Source: Chloroflexota bacterium
GTDB lineage: Bacteria; Chloroflexota; Limnocylindria; P2-11E
DNA length: 6,140 bases
Assembly (NCBI GenBank): GCA_005883775.1
Contig: VBEU01000082.1
Span: 11,780-17,919 of the forward strand
Direction of reading: 5' to 3'
Program-made: the position numbers and the translations under genes
Notes under the pieces: model-generated
Database searches by the model: none
What the model was told of the DNA's origin: nothing
What the model saw: only the letters and a program-made list of their open reading frames with translations
In this document: positions 1 to 5,739 of the stretch, piece after piece
Layout of the letters: each line of letters begins with the position of its first letter
Position numbering within the stretch: the first letter of the stretch is position 1

Positions 1-1040
1 TTGGCTTCGTATTCGGATTCTTCCTCGGGTCTTCGCTCCTTCAGGTCACCCAGGTCACGCCGCTCACCAACCAGATTCTCGTCGTTCTTCTTCTCGCCAC
101 GGCGTGCGCGATCCTGGGCTGGCTCGGCGCTCCGTATGTCACGGTCATGCCCGCGGGATACGTCGTCAACTGGCTCCGCGCAGCATCGGGAGGGGACCTC
201 ATCGGCGGTGCGTTCGGCGCCGCGGTCGGTCTCATGCTGGCGCTCTTTCTCGCGTTCCCGCTCTCGTTCCTTCCCGGTGACATAGGACGCTACGCGCCGC
301 TGGTGGCGGCGGTGGTGCTCGGGGTGATCGGGGCGACGGCCGGTGCCGTCAAGCGGAGCGAGCTGGGCGCATTCGCGCAGGGCGTGCGCGGCGTCCGTCG
401 CGATCGCGCGGATGCGCGCGTGTTGCTCGACACCTCGGTCATCATCGACGGCCGCGTATCGGACGTGGTCCGAAGCGGTTTCGTGCGGGGGACGCTCATC
501 GTCCCGAAATTCGTGCTCGCGGAGCTCCAGTACTTCAACGACTCGCCCGACGGCTCGCGCCGTGAGCGCGGTCGACGCGGTCTGGAGATGCTCGCGAAGA
601 TGCAGAAGGAAGAGACGGTCAAGGTCGAGCTGTCCGAAGAGGAACCGGCAGGGACCGGCGCGGACGGGAAGCTGGTCACGCTCGCGAAGACACTCGGTGT
701 CCCCATCATGACGAACGACTACGGCCTGAACCGGGTCGCGGAGCTCCAGGGCATCACCGTGCTGAACATCAACGATCTCGCGAAGGCGGTTCGTCCGGTC
801 GTCCTTCCGGGTGAGGAGATCACGGTCCGCGTGATCCAGGAGGGCAAGGAGCCCGCCCAGGCGGTCGGGTACCTCGAAGACGGGACGATGGTCGTCGTCG
901 AGAATGGCGCGAGGCATATCGGCTCCGAGCTTGCGGTGACCGTCATGCGAGTCCTCCAGACGGTCGGCGGCCGGATGATCTTCGGCCATCCGAAGGGTGA
1001 GACGACCGAGATTCGCCGGCCGCGTGCCATCGATCGCTAA
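1..1040 (+). CDS. YacL-like membrane protein with PIN and TRAM domains (5' end missing)
   Basis: The reading frame is open from base 3 to the TAA at 1038-1040. The first ATG at 147 lies inside a membrane region, and hydrophobic coding sequence continues upstream of it, so the true start is before the window. Visible hydrophobic segments lie at about bases 3-40, 75-143, 205-275 and 290-350. A PIN nuclease domain follows, with acidic metal-site candidates: Asp in LLDTS (429-431), Glu in LAELQ (522-524), Asp in ADGKL (663-665) and Asp in TNDYG (717-719). A C-terminal TRAM domain (about 785-990) contains VVLPGEE, GYLEDGTMVVVE and VLQTVGGRMIF, all as in Bacillus YacL. PIN domains are usually Mg-dependent RNases and TRAM binds RNA, so a membrane-tethered RNase role is inferred. 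YacL's own substrate is not known to me. The gene sits directly before ispD, as in Firmicutes. Confidence 0.93.
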   Translation, partial: GFVFGFFLGSSLLQVTQVTPLTNQILVVLLLATACAILGWLGAPYVTVMPAGYVVNWLRAASGGDLIGGAFGAAVGLMLALFLAFPLSFLPGDIGRYAPLVAAVVLGVIGATAGAVKRSELGAFAQGVRGVRRDRADARVLLDTSVIIDGRVSDVVRSGFVRGTLIVPKFVLAELQYFNDSPDGSRRERGRRGLEMLAKMQKEETVKVELSEEEPAGTGADGKLVTLAKTLGVPIMTNDYGLNRVAELQGITVLNINDLAKAVRPVVLPGEEITVRVIQEGKEPAQAVGYLEDGTMVVVENGARHIGSELAVTVMRVLQTVGGRMIFGHPKGETTEIRRPRAIDR

Positions 1041-1644
1041 CGCCGGCGCAGTCTGCGCGATCCTCGCGGCGGGCAGCTCCACTCGCGCTGGGACCGACAA
1101 GCGACCGGATGCGTCGCGCGGCCCGATCGAGGCGATCGTCCGATCGCGCGCGCCCGAGGCGAATGTGGTCGCCGGCGGCGAGACGAGGACGCAGTCGAGC
1201 TGGGCCGCGCTGGCCGCGGCGCACGACGCCGACGTCATCGCCATCCACGACTCAGCTCGGCCGTTCGTGCCGCCCTCCCTCTTCGCGCGCTGCGTCGAGA
1301 TCGCGCGTGCCGAGGGCAGTGCCGTCGCGGGGCTCCCACTCGCGGACACGGTCCGCCGCGCGGACGAGGCCGGGGTCGCCATAGAAGAGGTGTCGCGCGA
1401 GGGCCTGTGGTCGGCACAGACACCGCAAGTGTTCCAGCGGGCGGTCCTCGAGCGTGCCCGGGTGGCGGTCGCGGATCGATCCTTTGGTGACGACGCCGCC
1501 GCGGTCCGTGCCGCCGGTCTGCCGGTCCGGATGGTCCTCGGCGAGCGCAGAAACCTAAAGATCACGACCATGGAGGACCTGGGGTACGCGCGGGAGCTTG
1601 TCGCAAAAGGCCTCGTCGGCATGCCTGCGCTGCAGATCCGCTAG
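1024..1644 (+). CDS. ispD: 2-C-methyl-D-erythritol 4-phosphate cytidylyltransferase, with an internal deletion
   Basis: IspD joins CTP and MEP to give CDP-ME, the third step of the MEP isoprenoid pathway. With the GTG start at 1024 the protein has 206 residues. Visible motifs are the nucleotide loop AAGSSTR (15-21) with Lys26, VVAGGETR (48-55), HDSARPF (75-81), SREGLW (124-129), AQTPQ (131-135) and NLKITTMEDL (177-186). These match the E. coli catalytic residues Arg20, Lys27, Asp106, Arg157 and Lys213. Only 21 residues separate Lys26 from VVAGG where about 50 are usual. The segment that normally carries Gln-Phe/Tyr-Leu, Gly-x-Pro and the second core strand (IVVV-like) is missing, in frame, so the protein may not fold or work unless this is a sequence artefact. 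An alternative GTG at 997 adds nine residues unlike the family. The gene overlaps the upstream one by 17 bases and ends 2 bases before ispF. Confidence 0.88.
   Translation: MPSIANAGAVCAILAAGSSTRAGTDKRPDASRGPIEAIVRSRAPEANVVAGGETRTQSSWAALAAAHDADVIAIHDSARPFVPPSLFARCVEIARAEGSAVAGLPLADTVRRADEAGVAIEEVSREGLWSAQTPQVFQRAVLERARVAVADRSFGDDAAAVRAAGLPVRMVLGERRNLKITTMEDLGYARELVAKGLVGMPALQIR
1090..1112 (+). other. Apparent deletion junction inside ispD
   Basis: The frame runs without a stop from AGTDK straight into RPDASRG. Family members have about 31 further residues between these two points. The likely junction is right after the Lys codon at 1099-1101. The short repeat GACCG occurs at 1092-1096 and again at 1103-1107, so slippage or an assembly collapse over microhomology is possible. 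The size is estimated from memory of E. coli IspD, not from a computed alignment. Confidence 0.6.
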
Positions 1645-1646
1645 CC

Positions 1647-2123
1647 GTGCCGCAACGCGCCGGCCTCGGTTACGATATTCACCGTCTCGCGGCGGGCCGC
1701 CGCCTGGTCTTGGGCGGTGTCGCGATCGAGCACCCGACGGGGCTCGTTGGCCACTCCGATGGTGACGTCCTTCTACACGCGGTCATGGACGCGGTCCTCG
1801 GAGCGGCGAACCTCGGCGATCTCGGATCGCATTTCCCGAGCGACGATCCGCGTTTCGCTGGCGCGGACAGCCAGGAGCTGTTGCGCCAGGTCGGATCGAA
1901 GATCCGCGAGGCCGGCTACACCGTCGTCTCGATCGACGCGACGGTCATTGCGGAGGCGCCCCGCGTGGGGGCGCACGCCGCAGCGATGCGTCAAGCGATC
2001 GCCCGAGGCCTGGGCCTCGCGCCGGAGAGCGTGAGCGTCAAGGCCAAGACGAACGACGGGGTGGGCGAGATCGGCGCAGGCGAAGCGATCGCCGCGCTGG
2101 CGGTGGCTCTGGCGACGAACTAA
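1647..2123 (+). CDS. ispF: 2-C-methyl-D-erythritol 2,4-cyclodiphosphate synthase
   Basis: IspF cyclises CDP-ME 2-phosphate to MEcPP with release of CMP, in the cytoplasm, two steps after IspD. The protein has 158 residues, the usual length (E. coli 159), and looks intact. The N-terminal GLGYDIHR supplies zinc ligands Asp10 and His12. His44 in GHSDGDVLLHAVMDA (35-49) is the third ligand. LGSHFPSDDPRFAGADS is the classic substrate loop, and the C-terminal KTNDGVGEIGAGEAIA matches the region that binds the cytidine and shapes the trimer's central cavity. The GTG at 1647 places the protein start just before GLGYDIH, as in the family. There is no strong Shine-Dalgarno sequence, but ispD ends 2 bases upstream, so translational coupling is likely. 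Confidence 0.96.
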   Translation: MPQRAGLGYDIHRLAAGRRLVLGGVAIEHPTGLVGHSDGDVLLHAVMDAVLGAANLGDLGSHFPSDDPRFAGADSQELLRQVGSKIREAGYTVVSIDATVIAEAPRVGAHAAAMRQAIARGLGLAPESVSVKAKTNDGVGEIGAGEAIAALAVALATN

Positions 2124-2129
2124 CGCGCC

Positions 2130-2136
2130 AAGGGAG
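2130..2136 (+). promoter_or_regulatory. Ribosome binding site deciding the cysS start
   Basis: AAGGGAG at 2130-2136 is the only good Shine-Dalgarno sequence between ispF and the body of cysS. It lies 5 bases before the CTG at 2142 and more than 60 bases before the first conventional in-frame start (GTG at 2199), so it supports the CTG start. Confidence 0.65.
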
Positions 2137-2141
2137 AAGAA

Positions 2142-3590
2142 CTGATCCAGCGGCCCGAGTCCAGAGATCTGCGCATCTACGACAGCGCCTCGCGATCGGT
2201 GAAGCCGTTCGTGCCGCTGCGTCCCGGCGAAGTCGGCATGTACAACTGCGGCCCGACGGTTTACGACCGGCAGCACATCGGCAACCTGTACAGCTACCTC
2301 GTCGCCGATGTCGTTCGCCGGACGTTCGAGTACTTCGGGCTTCGGGTGAAGCAGGTCATGAACATCACGGACGTCGGCCACATCGTCGACGACGCGGACG
2401 CGGGCGTCGACAAGATGGCGCTCGGCGCCGAGCGCGCGCACAAGACGCCGCGTGAGATCGCCGACGAGTACACGCGCCTCTTCGTGGAGGATCGCCACCG
2501 CTTGAACATCCTCGATCCGGAGGTGGTCCCGAAGGCGACGGATCACATCCCCGAGATGATCGCGCTCATCGAGCGGCTCATCGCGAAGGGCAACGCGTAC
2601 GTCGCCGCGGACGGGGTGTACTTCGACGTCACCACCTTCCCCGGCTACGGCACGCGGCTCAATGCCGAATCGCCCGAGCAGCGCATGGCCGGGGCGCGCG
2701 TCGGGGTGAACGAGAACAAGCGGCACCCCTCCGACTTCGCCCTGTGGCGCCGGGCCAAGGCCGGCGACCTCCAGCAGTGGGATTCGCCCTGGGGCCGCGG
2801 GAATCCGGGGTGGCACATCGAGTGCTCTGCGATGTCAATGAAGTACCTCGGCGAAACGTTCGATCTGCACTCCGGCGGCGAGGATCATCTTTTCCCGCAC
2901 CACGAGTGCGAGATCGCGCAATCCGAAGCGGCCACGGGGAAGCCCTTCGTTCGCTACTGGGTGCATGTTCGGTTCTTGCGGGTCGACAGCGAGAAGATGG
3001 CCAAGTCGAAGGGCGGTTTCTTCACGCTCGACGACGTCGCCGCTTGGGGCTACGACCCGCTCGCGTTCAGGCTGCTCGCGCTCGGCGCGGGATACCGCAA
3101 CGGGCTCGACTTCACGCGCGAAGGGATGAATGCCGCTCAGTCGAGGCTCGAGCGTTGGCGACGGACGATCCGAGCCGCGTACGCCGCGACCAAGGGCCGT
3201 GTCGCCGAACCCGAGGGGACACACGCGATCACACGCGAGTTCCGCGATGCGCTCGCTGAAGATCTCAACACACCAAAGGCGCTCGCCGCAACGGAGAAGG
3301 CACTCGGACTCGCAGCGGTGGTCGACACCGACGAACAGGAGCGCGCGCTCTGGATGCTCTTCGACATGGACCGCGTTCTCGGGCTGTCGCTCCGGGAAGC
3401 GGCGACGGCGCAGGACGAGCTGAGCGCGGAGGAGCGGGCGGTCTTCGACCAGCGTGAGGCAGCACGGAAGAGCGGCGACTACGCGAAGAGCGATGCGTTA
3501 CGGAAAGAGCTGCTCGAGCGATTCGGCATTCAGGTGAAGGACACGAAGGACGGGACGCGCTGGGAGCGCGTCGGTCGCAAAGGAGCATGA
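2142..3590 (+). CDS. cysS: Cysteinyl-tRNA synthetase
   Basis: This class I synthetase charges tRNA-Cys with cysteine using ATP. From the CTG at 2142 it has 482 residues. The opening LRIYDSASRSVKPFVPL (10-26) is the family's normal N-terminus. Starting at the GTG at 2199 would remove the first 19 residues, including most of it, and that GTG has no ribosome binding site. The in-frame stop at 2121-2123 leaves no ATG, GTG or TTG upstream of 2199. Expected zinc ligands are Cys36 (YNCGPTVYD), Cys228 (WHIECS), His253 and Glu257 (FPHHECE). The HIGH motif reads HIGN (45-48) and KMSKS reads KMAKS (285-289). A DALR-type helical C-terminus with DYAKSDALRKELLERFGIQ and a final TRWERV are present. The gene looks intact. 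The rarer mycothiol ligase MshC is unlikely given the length and full C-terminal anticodon-binding region. It ends 2 bases before the rlmB start. Confidence 0.95.
   Translation: MIQRPESRDLRIYDSASRSVKPFVPLRPGEVGMYNCGPTVYDRQHIGNLYSYLVADVVRRTFEYFGLRVKQVMNITDVGHIVDDADAGVDKMALGAERAHKTPREIADEYTRLFVEDRHRLNILDPEVVPKATDHIPEMIALIERLIAKGNAYVAADGVYFDVTTFPGYGTRLNAESPEQRMAGARVGVNENKRHPSDFALWRRAKAGDLQQWDSPWGRGNPGWHIECSAMSMKYLGETFDLHSGGEDHLFPHHECEIAQSEAATGKPFVRYWVHVRFLRVDSEKMAKSKGGFFTLDDVAAWGYDPLAFRLLALGAGYRNGLDFTREGMNAAQSRLERWRRTIRAAYAATKGRVAEPEGTHAITREFRDALAEDLNTPKALAATEKALGLAAVVDTDEQERALWMLFDMDRVLGLSLREAATAQDELSAEERAVFDQREAARKSGDYAKSDALRKELLERFGIQVKDTKDGTRWERVGRKGA
3579..3585 (+). promoter_or_regulatory. 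Ribosome binding site deciding the rlmB start
   Basis: AAAGGAG at 3579-3585 is 7 bases before the ATG at 3593 but only 1 base before the ATG at 3587, which overlaps the cysS stop. Spacing favours 3593. Confidence 0.7.
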
Positions 3591-3592
3591 CC

Positions 3593-4561
3593 ATGGACGA
3601 ATCAGAGCGCACCGATAACGAGCCGACGGACGCCGCCGGGCACGAACCCGCGAGCGAACCCGCTAACAACGCGGCCCCGACGCCCGCGGCCGGTCCGAAC
3701 GAAACCGGAACGCCTGCGCCGCAGCAGTTCGGCGATCAGGATGGCGCGCGGCGCAGGCGCCGCGGTCGCCGCGGTCGAGGTGGCGGCGGAGCCGGGTTCG
3801 GCGGACCTCGGCCGCCGTACGCGGGGCCGCGTCCCCAGTTCGGCGGATCCCGTCCGCAGTTCGGCGCGCCGCCGTTCCGTCCGCAGCCCTTCGTCCCGCG
3901 TGAGGAGAGCGAACAGGCTCGCGAGCTCGCCGGGTACGAGCGTCGTCAGGCGCAGCGTCAGCGCGGGCCGATGGGGTGGCGCGGCGGCGCCGGTGGCCCG
4001 GGCCCAGCTCCACAGGGCGGCGGGCAGTGGCGACAGCGCCGCGGCGGCGAGCAGCGATACAGCGAGGCGATCCGCCGCGTCACGGCCGGTCCGCACAGTG
4101 CCGCGCCATCGCACGAGCCGGTCGGCGAGCCTATCGCCGGTCCGCACGCGATACTCGAGGCCATTCGCGCCGGGCGGAACATCCGGCGCCTCTACGTGTC
4201 GCAGGACCGCAACGTCCGCACCGGGCCCGTGAACGAGCTCATCGCCGAAGCGCAGCAGCGCCGCATCTTCGTTCGGTTCACCGACAAGATGGAGATCGCG
4301 CGGCTCTCACCGGTCGAGAACCATCAGGGTGTCGTCGCGATCGTTGAAGGCAAGGCCGGTGTCGAGCTCGACGAGCTCCTGCTCCACCTCGACACGCTGT
4401 CCGATCCGGCGCTCGTGCTCGTCGTCGACTCGCTCCAGGATCCGCAGAACTTCGGAGTGCTGCTGCGATCGGCCGAGGGCGCAGGCGTCGACGGCGTCGA
4501 ATCTCCGGCAAGCGATCGACGCGCTCAAGGAGAAGGGCATCTGGGTCGTCGCGGCCGATGA
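3593..4561 (+). CDS. rlmB: 23S rRNA (guanosine-2'-O)-methyltransferase RlmB-like, 5' part, frame broken near 4498
   Basis: RlmB-type SpoU enzymes use S-adenosylmethionine to 2'-O-methylate a guanosine in the 23S rRNA peptidyl-transferase region (G2251 in E. coli). Residues 1-179 are an unusual extension: acidic and Ala/Pro-rich (1-50), an Arg/Gly tract (53-66), three proline-aromatic heptads (71-91), then Gln/Arg/Gly-rich sequence. The conserved substrate-binding domain starts at about 180 (PIAGPHAILEAIRAGRNIRR) and runs through ENHQGVVAIVE. SPOUT motif 1 follows (VVDSLQDPQNFGVLLRSAEG). Family similarity stops at GVDGV, ending at 4498; the remaining residues to the TGA at 4559-4561 are out-of-frame read-through. 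The rest of the enzyme continues in another frame from about 4497, and about 92 bases seem to be missing. TrmH-family relatives are similar, but the N-terminal domain and the neighbourhood favour RlmB. Confidence 0.88.
   Translation: MDESERTDNEPTDAAGHEPASEPANNAAPTPAAGPNETGTPAPQQFGDQDGARRRRRGRRGRGGGGAGFGGPRPPYAGPRPQFGGSRPQFGAPPFRPQPFVPREESEQARELAGYERRQAQRQRGPMGWRGGAGGPGPAPQGGGQWRQRRGGEQRYSEAIRRVTAGPHSAAPSHEPVGEPIAGPHAILEAIRAGRNIRRLYVSQDRNVRTGPVNELIAEAQQRRIFVRFTDKMEIARLSPVENHQGVVAIVEGKAGVELDELLLHLDTLSDPALVLVVDSLQDPQNFGVLLRSAEGAGVDGVESPASDRRAQGEGHLGRRGR
3803..3865 (+). repeat. Three tandem 21-base units coding Pro-aromatic heptads
   Basis: Three successive 21-base units in the rlmB extension encode GPRPPYA, GPRPQFG and GSRPQFG, followed by a degenerate APPFRPQPF. 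The second and third units are most alike at the DNA level. Such low-complexity Arg/Pro/aromatic repeats are typical of disordered RNA-binding tails. Confidence 0.8.
4484..4500 (+). repeat. Short tandem repeat at the rlmB frame break
   Basis: GGCGTCGA occurs at 4484-4491 and again at 4493-4500, nine bases apart, exactly where the rlmB frame changes. The left frame reads GVDGV here and the right frame resumes at SNLRQAID from 4497. It is a plausible site for slippage or for collapse during assembly. Confidence 0.7.
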
Positions 4562-5078
4562 GTCCGGCGATCTGCTCTACGACGAGGTCGATTACCGCGG
4601 ACCGACGGCGATCGTGATCGGCGGCGAGGGGGAGGGGATCCGTCGTCTGGTGCTGGAAGGCGCGGACCAGGCGGTCCGGCTTCCGATGGAAGGGATGGTG
4701 AGCTCGCTCAACGCGGCCGCGGCCGGCACGGTGATGCTCTACGAAGCCCTCAGGCAACGGCGACGCGACGTCCCGCCGTCGCAGACGCGCACACCGCGAC
4801 CGGAAGAGCGAGCCGAAAAACAGGAGAACGGCGGCTGGGAGAACGAGCCGATGCAGTCGCGGGAGGATCGTGGCGAGCAGGATCGCTCTGAGCCTGCCGA
4901 GGCGCCGGAGGGTGGGACCGACGAGACCGATCAGATCGCGCCCGCCGCCGAGATCGAAACTCCTCCGGCGGAGGAGCCCGCCGTCGCGGAGAAGCCGAAG
5001 CGCAAGGCCCCGGCGAAGAAGCGGTCGACGAAGAAGTCAGCCGAGAAATCGAAAGAGGACACCGATGCGTCGAGCTGA
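4497..5078 (+). CDS. rlmB: RlmB-like methyltransferase, 3' part, in a shifted frame
   Basis: This is the C-terminal half of the same enzyme. From 4497 the frame gives NLRQAIDALKEKGIWVVAAD, then SPOUT motif 2 (AIVIGGEGEGIRRLV), RLPMEGMVSSLNAAAAGTV (motif 3) and LYEALRQR, together forming the SAM-binding trefoil knot. No start codon is evident at the junction, so this part is not expected to be made on its own as a normal protein. After about 4760 comes a tail of roughly 105 residues that is low in complexity: first Glu/Asp/Gln/Pro-rich, then Lys/Ala-rich (KPKRKAPAKKRSTKK) and ending KEDTDASS. With the missing part restored the whole protein would be about 525 residues, more than twice E. coli RlmB. 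The stop overlaps the next gene by 14 bases. Confidence 0.85.
   Translation, partial: SNLRQAIDALKEKGIWVVAADESGDLLYDEVDYRGPTAIVIGGEGEGIRRLVLEGADQAVRLPMEGMVSSLNAAAAGTVMLYEALRQRRRDVPPSQTRTPRPEERAEKQENGGWENEPMQSREDRGEQDRSEPAEAPEGGTDETDQIAPAAEIETPPAEEPAVAEKPKRKAPAKKRSTKKSAEKSKEDTDASS
5055..5058 (+). promoter_or_regulatory. Ribosome binding site of the DinB-like gene
   Basis: GAGG, within GAAAGAGG, lies 6 bases before the ATG at 5065 and inside the end of rlmB, which suits translational coupling. Confidence 0.6.
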
Positions 5079-5556
5079 GCTCGTGCAACAGATGAATTCG
5101 GAGCAAGAGGCGTGGGAAGGCCTCCTCGGTCAAATAGGCGAGGACCGCATGGAGGAGCCCGGCGTCGCCGGTTCGTGGTCGATCAAGGACATCGTCGCTC
5201 ACCTCACGGCCTGGCGGCGAAGGACCGTTGGGCGGCTCGAGTCCGTGGCGAATGGCCAGCCTGAACCCGCGCACGAGTGGCCCGCTGACCTGCATGATGA
5301 CGACGAGATCAACGCGTGGTTCCACGCGCGCGACCGCGATAAGTCCGTTGGCGAGGTCCTCGATGAATCGCGTCGTGTCTTTCAACAGCTCGTGTCGGCG
5401 ATCCAAAAATTGCCGGACGATGCGCTCGACGATCCCGCGCGCTTTCCGTGGATGGAGGGCGCGCCGGTGACCGGAGCCACGCTCTTCGGGCACTTCCACG
5501 ACGAGCACGAGGCGGACATGCGCGCGTACCTCTCACGACAGCCGGCCACGTCATAG
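5065..5556 (+). CDS. DinB / ClbS-DfsB-like four-helix-bundle protein
   Basis: The 163-residue protein starts at ATG 5065 with a good ribosome binding site and overlaps the rlmB end by 14 bases. It has the DinB-superfamily pattern: an N-terminal helix (RRAELVQQMNSEQEAWEGLL), the hallmark GVAGSWSIKDIVAHLTAW (33-50) with His46, a middle acidic region with W72, D79-D80 and N83, a long helix at about 96-118, and a final helix with FGHFHDEHEADM (141-152). His46 plus two of His143, His145 and His148 could form the metal site common in DinB folds. DVLAHLTAW-type sequences are especially typical of the ClbS/DfsB (DUF1706) branch, whose founder protects colibactin producers, but most members have unknown substrates. 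Thiol transferase or other detoxifying activity is possible and unproven. It is probably cytoplasmic, since no signal peptide is visible. It ends the operon. Confidence 0.8.
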   Translation: MRRAELVQQMNSEQEAWEGLLGQIGEDRMEEPGVAGSWSIKDIVAHLTAWRRRTVGRLESVANGQPEPAHEWPADLHDDDEINAWFHARDRDKSVGEVLDESRRVFQQLVSAIQKLPDDALDDPARFPWMEGAPVTGATLFGHFHDEHEADMRAYLSRQPATS

Positions 5557-5618
5557 CGACTGGACGTTCCGGGGAAAAGCGCGCGATCTAGCCCTCGCTG
5601 GAATACCCATTTGCCCCG

Positions 5619-5651
5619 AGATGTTGGGCGGGACATCTGCGGACTCCGCCT
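5619..5651 (+). other. Two overlapping, mutually exclusive hairpins
   Basis: AGATGT (5619-5624) pairs perfectly with ACATCT (5633-5638) around an 8-base loop containing GGCGG. That same GGCGG (5627-5631) can instead pair with CCGCC (5646-5650), with wobble extensions at both ends and TTT at 5651-5653. The second form is a weak terminator-like stem. The pairing was done by eye and no energies were computed. Confidence 0.35.
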
Positions 5652-5713
5652 TTGAAAGCGCAGGAAGAATTTGGAACTCGTCGTGCCGACCCGGTTGGAA
5701 TCATGGCGGAGTC
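5642..5713 (+). repeat. Nine-base inverted repeat upstream of the peroxidase gene
   Basis: GACTCCGCC at 5642-5650 is the exact reverse complement of GGCGGAGTC at 5705-5713, with 54 bases between. The left arm includes the CCGCC that can also pair with 5627-5631, so the two structures compete. It could be a leader structure, a protein-binding site or chance in G+C-rich DNA. Confidence 0.4.
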
Positions 5714-5739
5714 AGCAACGGCCCGCCCGCGATCACTGC

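Larger units (their letters stand above)
5557..5739 (+). other. Intergenic region between the operon and the peroxidase gene
   Basis: I see no convincing gene here. The stretch separates two transcription units and holds the inverted repeats listed separately. TTGAAA at 5652-5657 resembles a -35 box but has no good -10 partner at normal spacing, so I do not call a promoter. No strong rho-independent terminator with a clean T tract follows the DinB-like gene. Confidence 0.5.

Noticed and set aside
147..1040. Start of the yacL-like gene at the ATG at 147
   Set aside because: Hydrophobic, stop-free coding sequence of the same family continues upstream to base 3, so this ATG is internal.
1773..2816. 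Open reading frame of 347 codons on the - strand across ispF and cysS
   Set aside because: It lies opposite two clearly conserved genes and reads as Arg/Asp/Val-rich sequence with no recognisable domain. Long antisense frames are common in G+C-rich coding DNA.
3602..4147. Antisense frame opposite the rlmB extension
   Set aside because: It mirrors the low-complexity Arg/Gly/Pro coding DNA; no independent evidence supports it.
4870..5064. Upstream extension of the DinB-like frame to a start at 4870
   Set aside because: This part is an out-of-frame reading of the rlmB tail (Arg/Ser/Pro-rich). The ATG at 5065 has a good ribosome binding site and fits the family N-terminus.
4750..5508. Open reading frame of 252 codons on the - strand across the rlmB tail and the DinB-like gene
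   Set aside because: It is antisense to two supported genes, low in complexity and without a family pattern.
5626..5653. Rho-independent terminator after the DinB-like gene
   Set aside because: The stem has only five G-C pairs plus wobbles, a 12-base loop and just three Ts after it; too weak to call.
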